Of a stretch of 38,794 nt of DNA, positions 16,143 through 24,069 are shown in pieces. A program made the translations under genes and the position numbers. The DNA is from Thiodiazotropha sp050305975 (GTDB taxonomy: Bacteria > Pseudomonadota > Gammaproteobacteria > Chromatiales > Chromatiaceae), in contig JBNLGI010000085.1 of assembly GCA_050305975.1 (NCBI GenBank), positions 1-38,794 on the forward strand, written 5' to 3'. Every line of letters starts with the position of its first letter. Position 1 is the first letter of the stretch. The notes beneath the pieces were generated by a model. The model was not told where the DNA came from, did not search any database, and saw nothing but the letters and a program-made list of their open reading frames with translations.

Positions 16143-17261
16143 TCAGAGCAGCAGATCGAGATCGCGCAGGGCGAGATCGATGGGGATCGCGCGCGGTTTG
16201 CCGTCGAAGGGTGTGGCGGTGATGCCGATCACGCGGCCCTCCCTGTCGAACAGGGGGGTGCCCAGATCCCCCTTGGTGATCTTGATGTCATGCAGCAGGT
16301 AATCCTCCGCATCGGGCCGCCGGCTGCGACCGCCGTATTGGCCGCCCATCAGCCTGTCCTTTGCGAAACCGGTGAAGGCAAACACCGCATCGCCCTCCCT
16401 CAACCTGTCGGCATCGCCGATCTTCAGGCCGTTGCAGACATCCCTGTCCAGCAGCAACAGTGACAGGGGGTAGTTGTCACTGACCTGGACGACTCTGGCC
16501 AGGGCGGACGTGTTGTCGAGGCTGGCCCGCAGTTGGCGATCGCTCTCCAGCAGCTCCTCGCTGGCGTCGAGTTTTTCGCGGGCGCGGATCAGCTCGGCCT
16601 CGAGTTTCTCCACCTTGGAGATCTGTTGGTATAGCGCCTGCCTGAAGCTTTGCTCGTCACAGACCTTGCAGCTGTTGACGAAGTCGATCCGCTTCTCTTC
16701 GAATGCCTGCTTGGCGTGGTCGAGCTCCTCCTTCGCCAGTTCGTACTCCAGCTGCAGGTTTCTTCGGTTTGCGACCTCCCGTGAAGAGGTGTTGCGTGGC
16801 AGTTCGCCGCTGTAGAGCACATGACAGTCGTCTGAAATCACGATCCCGCTCTTGTGTCGGGAGCCTATGGTGACGAACTTGCCGCCCAATTCGGTCAACA
16901 CGGTTTGACCCGGTGTCGGCACCCAGCGCAGCTGGGTACCATCCTGTTCCCAGTACCCCGGGGTGGTGCCTTGATCCCAGGGAGCGTATCCCGCGGGACG
17001 CTGGTTTTGAGCCTGCGCAGGGGTCGGCGCCGACACGGGATCGGAGGGGGTGAGGAGGAACAGTCCCGCCAACAGCGCTATCGCCAGTGTGCCGCCGCCG
17101 ATCATCAACAGCAACTTCTTGCGGCGGTCCTGCTGTTCCCATTGTGCCTGTTCGTGTTCCCGTTGCCGCTGCTCGAACTGGATGTACTTCTCGAAGATGA
17201 TGCCGCATTGGCTGCAGCTGACATCCTGGCTGTTCTCGTGTCCACACTTCGGGCAAATCAT
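16143..17261 (-). CDS. Zinc-ribbon, membrane-anchored degenerate HtrA-like (S1C) protein
   Basis: 372 residues. Order: a zinc ribbon with CPKC and CSQC (C3, C6, C16, C19); a charged linker; one transmembrane segment (about 50-70); a proline-rich linker; the first strands of a trypsin/HtrA-like barrel (GGKFVTIGSRHKSGIVISDDCHVLYSG); a coiled coil of roughly 100 residues (about 170-260); and the second barrel (KIGDADRLREGDAVFAF... ending GDLGTPLFDREGRVIGITA). The usual GDSGGP active-site box is GDLGTP (331-336), so the catalytic serine is leucine, and the normal histidine motif is also missing. It is probably a pseudoprotease that binds rather than cuts. AGGAG upstream supports the start. Confidence 0.7.
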   Translation of the reverse strand: MICPKCGHENSQDVSCSQCGIIFEKYIQFEQRQREHEQAQWEQQDRRKKLLLMIGGGTLAIALLAGLFLLTPSDPVSAPTPAQAQNQRPAGYAPWDQGTTPGYWEQDGTQLRWVPTPGQTVLTELGGKFVTIGSRHKSGIVISDDCHVLYSGELPRNTSSREVANRRNLQLEYELAKEELDHAKQAFEEKRIDFVNSCKVCDEQSFRQALYQQISKVEKLEAELIRAREKLDASEELLESDRQLRASLDNTSALARVVQVSDNYPLSLLLLDRDVCNGLKIGDADRLREGDAVFAFTGFAKDRLMGGQYGGRSRRPDAEDYLLHDIKITKGDLGTPLFDREGRVIGITATPFDGKPRAIPIDLALRDLDLLL

Positions 17262-17490
17262 GAGCGTACTCCTGAGCGCTGATGCCGGCGGATCACCGCC
17301 TGGCGGTAAGGACGGTCTGACTGACAGGGGGGCGGGGCGACAGGCTGACTCGGCGGCTTACTGCATGTTCAGGCATCGAACGGGTTTCTTCCGTAGAAAA
17401 CGGAGTGAAAATAGCACAGAAATGCGAGTGTTTTGTGTAATTTGGGAACCCCGTTACTCGCTTCGGGGGAAGTGTCGGGTTTGGCGTGGT

Positions 17491-18048
17491 CTATTCGGCC
17501 GACGGGTGAGTGAAGAAGCGCTCCTGCGCCTCCCGGAAGAGTCGCTTGGCCCGTTCCACGTCGTAGGGCCGTTCGCTCAATGTCTCCGGATCCCACTCCT
17601 TGCGCGGCTCCTCCGGTTCGAAGAAATCGCCGCCATAGACGTGCAGCGCCCGGGTCATGCGGCGGGTCGGATTGAGCACCGAGTGGATGATGTCGCGGCC
17701 GAGGGTCACCACCTCGCCGCGGCCCAGGCTTTTGGCGCCGGCCGCTTCGATGCTGTGCTCTGTACGCCGCCAGAAGATATTGTCCTCCCGTCCAGCGAAC
17801 AGGCCGATTACGGCGTACATGTTGTGGTTGTGCGGCAGCAGGCTCATATAGGGCGCCCAGGTGAAGTTGATGATGGTGAGTTCCCTGGAGCGGTAGAGGG
17901 CGTCGATCCCCGCATACACGGGTTCGCCGAACCAGCCGGCCACTTGCGCCGGCTCGCTGACGGCAGACGCCACCACCTCGCGCATGGCGGCCTGTCCGTC
18001 GGCCACGGCGTCGATGCAGTCCTGGATGAAGCGGTCTCTATCGGACAT
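17491..18048 (-). CDS. Cupin protein, cysteine dioxygenase-like family
   Basis: 185 residues, a small cupin of the COG5553/cysteine-dioxygenase-like group. The metal triad is visible: H73 and H75 in LLPHNHNMYAVIGLFAG, and H122 in DIIHSVLNP. Related enzymes are iron-dependent thiol dioxygenases, and many of this subgroup are only predicted metal enzymes. The C-terminal tail is helical and charged (ERAKRLFREAQERF). The start is the ATG with GGAG eight bases upstream; a GTG one codon earlier is possible. No operon partner that explains a substrate. Confidence 0.8.
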   Translation of the reverse strand: MSDRDRFIQDCIDAVADGQAAMREVVASAVSEPAQVAGWFGEPVYAGIDALYRSRELTIINFTWAPYMSLLPHNHNMYAVIGLFAGREDNIFWRRTEHSIEAAGAKSLGRGEVVTLGRDIIHSVLNPTRRMTRALHVYGGDFFEPEEPRKEWDPETLSERPYDVERAKRLFREAQERFFTHPSAE

Positions 18049-18137
18049 CACACAGCTCTCCGTGGGTCGGTTTTGCTCAAGTCTAGTCCAGCCCGTGAGG
18101 GATCGACAGCGCTCCCTGCTTCGCCAGCGGCCTTAAT

Positions 18138-18779
18138 CTAAGCGATCCCCGGCCTCAGGATGAAATCGAAACGGGCGCTCAGCTCAACCGGCGATCCGGG
18201 GTCGGCTCTGAAGTCGGCCAGCACCAGGGGCCGCAATTCGGTGGGGATGCGGCGAAACAGGAAGTCCTCGCCGTTGCGCGGCTCCCCCGCCACATAGATC
18301 TGGGTCACGAAGGGGGGCATCCCCTCGCGAAACACGGCGGCGTGAATGTGCGGCGTGCGTCCGGGATAGGGCACCGGGCGGATGGTGCGGAAGCGATAGC
18401 GGCCCCGTTGGTCGCTGTAGGTGTGGCCGAAACCCTGGAAGTTCTCATCCATCGCCACCCGGCGCTCGTCACCGCTGTGGCGGTAGCGGCCGTTGTTGTC
18501 GCACTGCCAGATCTCCACGCGGACGCCGGAGAGGGGCTTGCCTGAGGCGTCCAGCACCTGTCCCGAGAGGTCCGCGATGCGGCCCTCGGCGACACCCGTC
18601 CTGCCTTCCACCCGGGTCAGGTCGTTGTCCCGGTCGAGCAGCGGCAGGTCGGGGTAGAAGGGGCCGGCCGTCTGTCTGGGGGTCAGCAGTCGCTCCGCGC
18701 CCAGGGCGGGCAAGGTCAGCAGACCGGCCGCGCCGCCCAGCAGCAGTTGTCGGCGTCGTCTGTCGATGGTGTCGCCCAT
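18138..18779 (-). CDS. Tat-exported intradiol ring-cleavage dioxygenase-like protein
   Basis: 213 residues. The N-terminus MGDTIDRRRRQLLLGGAAGLL is a twin-arginine signal (RRRQLLL). The mature part is the protocatechuate 3,4-dioxygenase-like fold, with all four expected iron ligands: Y99 (NGRYRH), Y138 (PVPYPG), H144 and H146 (TPHIHAAV). It also has SGQVLDASGKPLSGVRVEIWQCD, typical of the family. Cytoplasmic members open catechol rings; exported members are less understood. I use the ATG with GAGG upstream, so the much longer upstream frame is rejected. No other aromatic-degradation gene is adjacent. Confidence 0.85.
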   Translation of the reverse strand: MGDTIDRRRRQLLLGGAAGLLTLPALGAERLLTPRQTAGPFYPDLPLLDRDNDLTRVEGRTGVAEGRIADLSGQVLDASGKPLSGVRVEIWQCDNNGRYRHSGDERRVAMDENFQGFGHTYSDQRGRYRFRTIRPVPYPGRTPHIHAAVFREGMPPFVTQIYVAGEPRNGEDFLFRRIPTELRPLVLADFRADPGSPVELSARFDFILRPGIA

Positions 18780-18901
18780 GGATGGCCTCGGGTGTGGGGG
18801 GGATATCTCCTTCTCAGACCCGGCTAACGGACCTGTCGTTCGAAGCTTTATTCCCGAGGATTTTGGGGGAAATGGTGTGTGCTTGTACGCAAGCGCGCAT
18901 T

Positions 18902-18963
18902 GGTGGGGCAGGGCCCCACCCCACACTTCGAAGCGACCGGTAGGTGGGGGCCCTTCCCCCACC
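18902..18963. repeat. Paired palindromic repeat, family B (full copy)
   Basis: Left palindrome GGTGGGGC-AGG-GCCCCACC (18902-18920) and right palindrome GGTGGGGG-CCCTT-CCCCCACC (18943-18963), each with 8-bp arms, separated by 22 bases. The arrangement is the same as family A, with GGTGGGGC in place of GGTGCGGC. It lies between msrAB and the dioxygenase-like gene, both of which are transcribed leftward. Confidence 0.75.
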
Positions 18964-19026
18964 ATTCCCGCTCAACCTGGACCGCTGGGGTGAGGGGTCC
19001 AGCTCGGCCGCGTTGGCGCAGAGCGG

Positions 19027-20358
19027 CTAGGCGTCGTCCGGCACGAACTTCAACACATTGCCGTTGATGCAGTAGCGCTTGTGGGTCGGCGGCGGGCCGT
19101 CGTCAAAGACGTGTCCCAGATGGATGCCGGAGCTGGCGCTGCGCACCTCGACCCGATGCATGCCGTGGCTGTTGTCCTCGTGCAGGGTGAGGGCGCCCTC
19201 CACCGGGTTGAAGAAACTGGGCCAGCCGCTGCCGCTCTCGAACTTTGTGTCGCTACGGAACAGGGGCGCGCCGGTGATCGGATCGACGAAGGTGCCGGGG
19301 CGTTTCTCGTCCAGATGGGAGCCGGTGTAGGGACGCTCGGTGCCCTGCTCGAAGGCGATGCGCTGCTGCTCCGGGCTCAGCAGCTGGTATCCCAACCACT
19401 GCCAGAAGCGGGCTTTGTCACCGTTGTAGCCGGTGTAGCGGGTGACCTCCCGGCCACCCTCGAAGAGCACGATGGTGGGGGTGGCGAAGAGCGGTTTCTC
19501 CAGGCTCCAACCCGCGGGCGGCTGCGGACTCAGGCTGCGCGCCACCGCGACATCCGACTGCCAGTGGTCGAGCACCTCAGCCTTGAACTGCTTGCAGTAA
19601 GCGCAATCCTCAGCTTCGAAGACGATCAGCTGACGCTGTGGGTCGAGGGTCTGAGGGTCGAGTTGCATGGACATGGGGGACTCCTTCTTGGCGGGTGATT
19701 GGGATCCGGGATAGTCGACACCGGTGCCGCCCAGGCCGCAGTAACCCTTGGGATTCTTCACCAGGTAGTCCTGATGGTACTCCTCGGCCGGGGTGTAGTT
19801 GTCGAGGGCGGCGATTTCGGTGGTGATCCTGCCATACCCGTGTTGGCTCAGGGCCTGCTGATAGCGCTCGCGAGTCTTCATCGCTATCGCCTGCTGAGCC
19901 GCGCTGTGAGTATAGATGGCGCTGCGGTAGTTGGAGCCCAGGTCGTTGCCCTGACGGTCGCCCTGGGTCGGATCGTGGTTCTCCCAGAAACCGATCAGCA
20001 CCGCTTCGAGATCGGTCTTTGTGGTGTCGAAGCTGACCTTCACCACCTCGGCATGGTTGCGTTTCTCGCTCATGCCCAGGCGTAGCCGCGACTCCTGGGC
20101 CAGGATCTCCCGATAGCTCGCCTCGACCTCGCCGTTGGCGTAACCGCTCTCCACGTCGACCACGCCCGGCAGGGCCGACATGCGTTTCTCGGCGCCCCAG
20201 AAGCAGCCCATGCCGAGGACGATGGAGTCGAGCTGTCCAGGTTGTCGGTCGTCGCCCTTGGTTTCGGCCGCGTGCGTCGCCAGGCCGGTGAGGCCCAGCA
20301 GGAGCGTGCAAACGACAGTCAGGGTCAGGGTGGTTATCGTTGTGGTCGTGATGTTCAT
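19027..20358 (-). CDS. msrAB: Periplasmic methionine sulfoxide reductase, MsrA-thioredoxin-MsrB fusion
   Basis: 443 residues. Order: signal peptide (about 1-30), MsrA domain with catalytic C52 in GMGCFWGAEKRM and a candidate recycling cysteine C207 (KGYCGLG), a thioredoxin-like domain with CAYC (C252, C255) and the cis-proline motif FATPTIVLFEGG, and an MsrB domain with catalytic C430 in RYCING. MsrA and MsrB reduce the S and R forms of methionine sulfoxide. The MsrB part has no zinc-binding CxxC pairs (FVDPITGAPLF). The Trx-like domain sits between the two reductases rather than before them as in Neisseria PilB. The start is placed at the ATG that begins the signal peptide; a GTG 13 codons earlier is possible. 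Confidence 0.92.
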   Translation of the reverse strand: MNITTTTITTLTLTVVCTLLLGLTGLATHAAETKGDDRQPGQLDSIVLGMGCFWGAEKRMSALPGVVDVESGYANGEVEASYREILAQESRLRLGMSEKRNHAEVVKVSFDTTKTDLEAVLIGFWENHDPTQGDRQGNDLGSNYRSAIYTHSAAQQAIAMKTRERYQQALSQHGYGRITTEIAALDNYTPAEEYHQDYLVKNPKGYCGLGGTGVDYPGSQSPAKKESPMSMQLDPQTLDPQRQLIVFEAEDCAYCKQFKAEVLDHWQSDVAVARSLSPQPPAGWSLEKPLFATPTIVLFEGGREVTRYTGYNGDKARFWQWLGYQLLSPEQQRIAFEQGTERPYTGSHLDEKRPGTFVDPITGAPLFRSDTKFESGSGWPSFFNPVEGALTLHEDNSHGMHRVEVRSASSGIHLGHVFDDGPPPTHKRYCINGNVLKFVPDDA

Positions 20359-20501
20359 GGTCGTTCCCGTATTCGGTGATTCGTCATCTCTGGGCACTAT
20401 TCTATGCCGAGGTCCCTAACGCGGGGATTGCGGAACTGTCACGTTTTGATCACGGGAATTCACCGCGGCAGCGGCTGGGAGGCGAGGGCGACGATAGGCT
20501 A

Positions 20502-21167
20502 TCAGGCGGGATCGGAATCACCCTGACTGCGTAGTCTCGCCTCAAACCTCCGTTGATGCTTCATCACCTGCATGTTCGCCCGCTGCACGGAGATGGCGCT
20601 GATATCCGCCTCATCGGGAATCGCCAATACGCTGCCCACCCTGATCAGGTTGAGGTTGTCGTCGATGAACTGCTCAGGGTTGGCGTTGAAGAGCGCAATC
20701 ATCAGCTGCTCCCTGGTGGCGTCCCGGATGTCGAGTTCGGCGGCGATCTGCGGCAGGGATTGGCCTTCGGGCACGGGTCCGTAGAGTCGGTTGGTAAGCT
20801 CCGCGGCGGTGAAACGGGCGCTGCAGGCACGTCCTTCGGCCATATACTCGATCAGCTCGGCATCGTCCCACAGCGCCTTGATGGCAGCCTTGAACTCGGG
20901 ATAGCGGGCAACGGCGGTAGCGGAGGTTGCGGGATCACCGGCGAGGGGGAGCGTCAGACCGTACTTCACACGTATGCAGCCGTCCCGGATCTCGATGACA
21001 TTGAATTCGAGCTGAAAGCCGAAGCGTCGGCTGATGCGTGCGTTCATCTCCTCAATCAGCGCCTCGGCGATGGCGCGCTGTTCGGCTGCGGGGGCGCGGC
21101 GTATCGGTAGCACCTTGCCCATGATCAAAACGTCCAGCTGCCCAAGGGGTGTCCTTTGTAGCGTCAT
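20502..21167 (-). CDS. Protein with a FimV-type LysM-like domain
   Basis: 221 residues. The C-terminal third (about 127-187) matches the FimV N-terminal module: YGPVPEGQSLPQIAAELDIRDATREQLMIALFNANPEQFIDDNLNLIRVGSVLAIPD. In FimV this module is LysM-like and is linked to peptidoglycan binding and polar assembly of type IV pili. The N-terminal part (about 25-115) is unrecognised, with no signal peptide or membrane segment. So this is not FimV itself but a short protein carrying its module. The start at 21167 has an AGGA sequence only two bases away, which is too close, so the true start may be M16 (21122). Confidence 0.65.
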   Translation of the reverse strand: MTLQRTPLGQLDVLIMGKVLPIRRAPAAEQRAIAEALIEEMNARISRRFGFQLEFNVIEIRDGCIRVKYGLTLPLAGDPATSATAVARYPEFKAAIKALWDDAELIEYMAEGRACSARFTAAELTNRLYGPVPEGQSLPQIAAELDIRDATREQLMIALFNANPEQFIDDNLNLIRVGSVLAIPDEADISAISVQRANMQVMKHQRRFEARLRSQGDSDPA

Positions 21168-21257
21168 CTTCCTGCTCGCTGAAGGTGTAAGGGTTGTCCG
21201 GCCATTAACTCCCGGGAAGGGGGGGCTGGTCGGGGTCTCTTGGCGAAGTGTAGCCGT

Positions 21258-22160
21258 TCAGGAGATGTCCGCGTCCAACCCGGCCTGTGTTTTCCGGTAT
21301 GGAGTTGAAGCGGGCGCCTGGTGGATGAACGCAATCAGCCGATCGGTCTGCTGTTTGAACTTATCCAATGAGGCGTGCCGGGCACCGGGAATCTCGAGCA
21401 CCCGGACTGGCTGTCCCGGGGTGGCGTTGGCCTCGATCAGACGCATATCGCTGATCGGTACCACGTCGTCGTCGCTGCCGTGGGCCAGCAGCACCGGACA
21501 TCGGACATGGGAGATGCGGTTCATGGGCGCGATGTCGTCGAAGCGGTAGCCGATGACCCGCTGGATATAGTTGATGACAAGTGAACGCATGCAGCGCGGC
21601 AGCCAGGGCCGATCCAGATGGCGATTCATCACCAGCCTGGGGTGGGCGAAACCCGAGAGCCCGATCACCCGGTCGATATCGTGCCGGCGGGAGGCGGTGA
21701 GAATCGCGGCGGCGGCGCCGATCGAATGGCCGAACACCACCAGGCGGTGGTCGGGACGCCGTTGCTTGACCCAGTCCAGCACCGTCGCCAGATCCTCCGC
21801 GAAACGGGGCAGGGAGGAGAAGCTGTCGCCGTCGCTCCTGCCGTGACTGCGCGCGTCGTAAAGCAGCAGCTCCATCTCCGCCGCGTGAAAGGCGGGCGCC
21901 AGGGGCAGCATCATCTCGGCGTTGGCGCCCCAGCCGTGGACCACCACCAGGGTGGTCCGGCTCTGCGGCCTGGGTATCGACCAGGCATAGAGGCGCTTGT
22001 TGCCGACGCCCGTCAACCAATGCTGACTGAAGGGCAATCCGTAGTGCTCCGGCGTGGTGCGTTCCTCCACCCGGGGAGCACGATAGACCCGATGCACCAC
22101 CAACGGGAAGAGCAGGACAAGGGCGATCGGGACGAGCAGGAGACTGGCGAGAAGGACCAT
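21258..22160 (-). CDS. Alpha/beta hydrolase with N-terminal membrane anchor
   Basis: 300 residues. A hydrophobic N-terminal helix (about 2-23) is followed by an alpha/beta hydrolase fold: LVVVHGWGAN (oxyanion loop), GHSIGAAAA with the nucleophile S146, AHGSDDDVVP for the acid (D230-D232), and PGARHASLD with H262. It looks like the BEM46/ABHD-type family of membrane-attached serine hydrolases, whose natural substrates are mostly unknown. The start has no strong ribosome binding site. It lies alone, leftward, downstream of the MarR operon, separated by about 218 bp. Confidence 0.85.
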   Translation of the reverse strand: MVLLASLLLVPIALVLLFPLVVHRVYRAPRVEERTTPEHYGLPFSQHWLTGVGNKRLYAWSIPRPQSRTTLVVVHGWGANAEMMLPLAPAFHAAEMELLLYDARSHGRSDGDSFSSLPRFAEDLATVLDWVKQRRPDHRLVVFGHSIGAAAAILTASRRHDIDRVIGLSGFAHPRLVMNRHLDRPWLPRCMRSLVINYIQRVIGYRFDDIAPMNRISHVRCPVLLAHGSDDDVVPISDMRLIEANATPGQPVRVLEIPGARHASLDKFKQQTDRLIAFIHQAPASTPYRKTQAGLDADIS

Positions 22161-22378
22161 CTGTAACTGTCTGGCAAAGTAGGGAAGCGGTTAAGACCTC
22201 GCACATGCCGCTGGCGGCGGTCAGGGCACTTATATCAGCTAGGGCCTGTTAACACTAATCCAAAAGGCTCAATTGTGTCTGAATACGCGCCAATCGGGGC
22301 GCGGGGAAGAGCCTGAGCTCCGACAGGCTCCGGGCCAGCCCGACGGGCAAGAATTCAGCTGCCACCGGAATCCCGGGA

Positions 22379-22720
22379 TCAGTCCTGTAGCATGAAACGG
22401 CAGCTGTCGAAGACCAGGTCTATCGCCTCGATCCGGTGCTGCGCAATTCTGAACAGCTGAGCGATGAGCAGGCTCTGTTCCGGTTTCAGGTATTCGTAGA
22501 AGAGGGCCACCGCATCCCGATCGTCGGTCACGCTGATGAGCCGGTATGGCGTCGGTTCCGGGGGGGCGGCGCGCAGGCTTTCGAGATAGTCTGCCGCCGA
22601 GTCGAAACAGTGCAGGGGACCCCTGAAGCGCAGCCCGGGCGAGAGCAGGTCGGCGAGGCCTTCGATATCTCCGGCGGAGAAGAGCCGCAGGTAGGTCAAC
22701 GCCAGTTCGCGATCTGTCAT
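22379..22720 (-). CDS. SnoaL-like (NTF2-fold) protein
   Basis: 113 residues, one NTF2/SnoaL-like domain: ALTYLRLFSAGDIEGLADLLSPGLRFRGPLHCFDSAADYLESL, then a middle strand region and VFDSCRFMLQD. Relatives include small-molecule cyclases, isomerases and proteins without enzyme activity; the substrate cannot be read from the sequence. GAGG lies seven bases before the ATG. It is the last gene of the leftward MarR operon, 16 bp after the methyltransferase-like gene. Confidence 0.75.
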   Translation of the reverse strand: MTDRELALTYLRLFSAGDIEGLADLLSPGLRFRGPLHCFDSAADYLESLRAAPPEPTPYRLISVTDDRDAVALFYEYLKPEQSLLIAQLFRIAQHRIEAIDLVFDSCRFMLQD

Positions 22721-22736
22721 GGTTGGGCCTCAGGCA

Positions 22737-23192
22737 TCACAGCCAGCGCCGGACACGCTGTTTATAGTCTAAATAGATGTCGCCGAAGCTGGCCTCCAGC
22801 TTATGCTCCTCGTAGGGACAGAAGACAGCGTTGATGACGAAAAAATAGATCAGGCCGACCAGATAGAACGGCGGACTGCCGACGATCAGTGCCAGCGCGG
22901 TCATCATGAGCACGATGCCCAGATACATCGGATTTCGGCTGAACCTGTAGATGCCTGTGGTGACCAGGTGCCGACTTGTCGCCGTCGGGCAGATGGCGGT
23001 GTCGAACCTTTTGAACAGGGCCCAACCCCAGAGCATGATGGAAAACCCGACCAGGCCGAGTGCGATACCCAGATAGGGCTCTGAATAGGCTCCGCGGCCA
23101 GCGTCGGCGAAGGCCCAATGCCACAGCGCGGCGATGGCGGTCAACAGTTGAGCGATGCGTGGCGGACGCAGCTCAATCAGTCGGCTGACCAT
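22737..23192 (-). CDS. Isoprenylcysteine carboxyl methyltransferase/PEMT-family membrane protein
   Basis: 151 residues with about four transmembrane segments. The C-terminal half has the ICMT/PEMT signature: HLVTTGIYRFSRNPMYLGIVLMMTALALIVGSP, and CPYEEHKLEASFGDIYLDYKQRVRRWL (the EE...FG..Y..Y motif that binds AdoMet). Bacterial members are membrane methyltransferases of mostly unknown substrate. The start at M17 of the longer frame is preferred because GGAG lies six bases upstream. It overlaps the small membrane protein gene upstream by 20 bp, so the two are likely coupled. Confidence 0.85.
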   Translation of the reverse strand: MVSRLIELRPPRIAQLLTAIAALWHWAFADAGRGAYSEPYLGIALGLVGFSIMLWGWALFKRFDTAICPTATSRHLVTTGIYRFSRNPMYLGIVLMMTALALIVGSPPFYLVGLIYFFVINAVFCPYEEHKLEASFGDIYLDYKQRVRRWL

Positions 23193-23409
23193 GGCATGCT
23201 CCATCGGCATCGTGCGGGCGCTGACCAGGCGGGGAAACAAACCCCTTCAGGATAAGCCCCAGAAAGAACAGTGCCAGAACGTGCCGGTACTGGGCGATGG
23301 GCAGACCGAACAGATTGGACAGGGTATTCCACGACCAGAGTGCGAATACGGCAGCCAGCAGAACTGCGGCGATGATAGAGAGGTGGCGTTTTCCGAGATA
23401 ACCGCTCAT
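23173..23409 (-). CDS. Small two-TM membrane protein in the MarR operon
   Basis: 78 residues with two hydrophobic segments (SIIAAVLLAAVFALWSW and VLALFFLGLILKGF) and a short polar tail (PGQRPHDADGACHGQPTD). I do not recognise the family. AGGAG seven bases upstream supports the start. Its ATG overlaps the marR stop by 4 bp and its end overlaps the methyltransferase-like gene by 20 bp. This tight packing makes it a genuine gene and ties it to the same function. Confidence 0.75.
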   Translation of the reverse strand: MSGYLGKRHLSIIAAVLLAAVFALWSWNTLSNLFGLPIAQYRHVLALFFLGLILKGFVSPPGQRPHDADGACHGQPTD

Positions 23410-23855
23410 GTCGGTTCTCCTGTATCGAGTGCGTCGAGCAGGGTTTGCAGGGTTTGCCGGGTTGTCCGGACATGGCTATTCGAAACCTCCGAGAACAGCT
23501 CGGTCACGACTTGCTGATCCCGTTTCAGAATGCGACGAAACAGTGTTCTGCCCGCTCCGCTCAGGGTGAACAGCGGCGAGCGCTTGTGCCGGGGATTGGG
23601 CCGGGTGATCACCAGCGCTTTGTCCGACAGGGAGTTGATGGTGGTCTGTATATGCTGGCGCGATACTTTGTAGCGCTCGGCAATTTCGGGTACCGACAAT
23701 TGCCGGTCCGGATAGAGAAACTCCAGCACGGCGCGGTCGGCGGCGGAGATGCCGGAGGTTTCGAGCAGTTCGTTCGACCTCTGGCTCAGCGCCCGGAAGA
23801 GTCTGCGAATCAGCCAGATGACTTCATAAGGTTCGTTTGCTTGCGGGGCGGTCAT
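23406..23855 (-). CDS. MarR family transcriptional regulator
   Basis: 149 residues, a winged-helix MarR protein: an N-terminal dimerisation helix (IWLIRRLFRALSQRSNELLETSGI), HTH VPEIAERYKVSRQHIQTTINSLSD, then the wing KALVITRPNPRHKRSPLFTLSGAGRTLF and a long C-terminal helix. MarR proteins usually repress their own operon and release DNA on binding a small molecule. Two identical palindromes directly upstream (23875-23918) are the likely operators. It is the first gene of a four-gene leftward operon. The ribosome binding site is weak, so the start could shift by a few codons. Confidence 0.88.
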   Translation of the reverse strand: MTAPQANEPYEVIWLIRRLFRALSQRSNELLETSGISAADRAVLEFLYPDRQLSVPEIAERYKVSRQHIQTTINSLSDKALVITRPNPRHKRSPLFTLSGAGRTLFRRILKRDQQVVTELFSEVSNSHVRTTRQTLQTLLDALDTGEPT

Positions 23856-23874
23856 ATGCGGTTACCGGATAGAG

Positions 23875-23918
23875 TGACAACATACTTGTCAAAGTAGATA
23901 ATGACAATTGAGTTGTCA
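23875..23918. promoter_or_regulatory. Two identical MarR operator palindromes upstream of marR
   Basis: TGACAA-CATAC-TTGTCA (23875-23891) and TGACAA-TTGAG-TTGTCA (23902-23918) are 17-bp palindromes with perfect 6-bp arms, centred 27 bp apart. Read on the minus strand each contains TTGACA, a consensus -35 box, so a repressor bound here would block the promoter. The nearer one ends 20 bp before the marR start codon. Confidence 0.8.
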
Positions 23919-24069
23919 AGAGTGTCGTATTGGAATCGGCGGCGAGGTGTGGATGCGAGGGTGCGCTTCGCCACTCGGCGTGGAGGCGGCAAGGGGGATG
24001 ATCGGACAGGGGTCTGAAGCGGCCGCCCCGGGTCGGCTCCCCGGTGGCGGCCGGCAGTCGTTTCCGCGC

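Noticed and set aside
22236..22262. GGGCCTGTTAACACTAATCC word that resembles an insertion-sequence end
   Set aside because: No matching inverted end, transposase or target duplication found near it.
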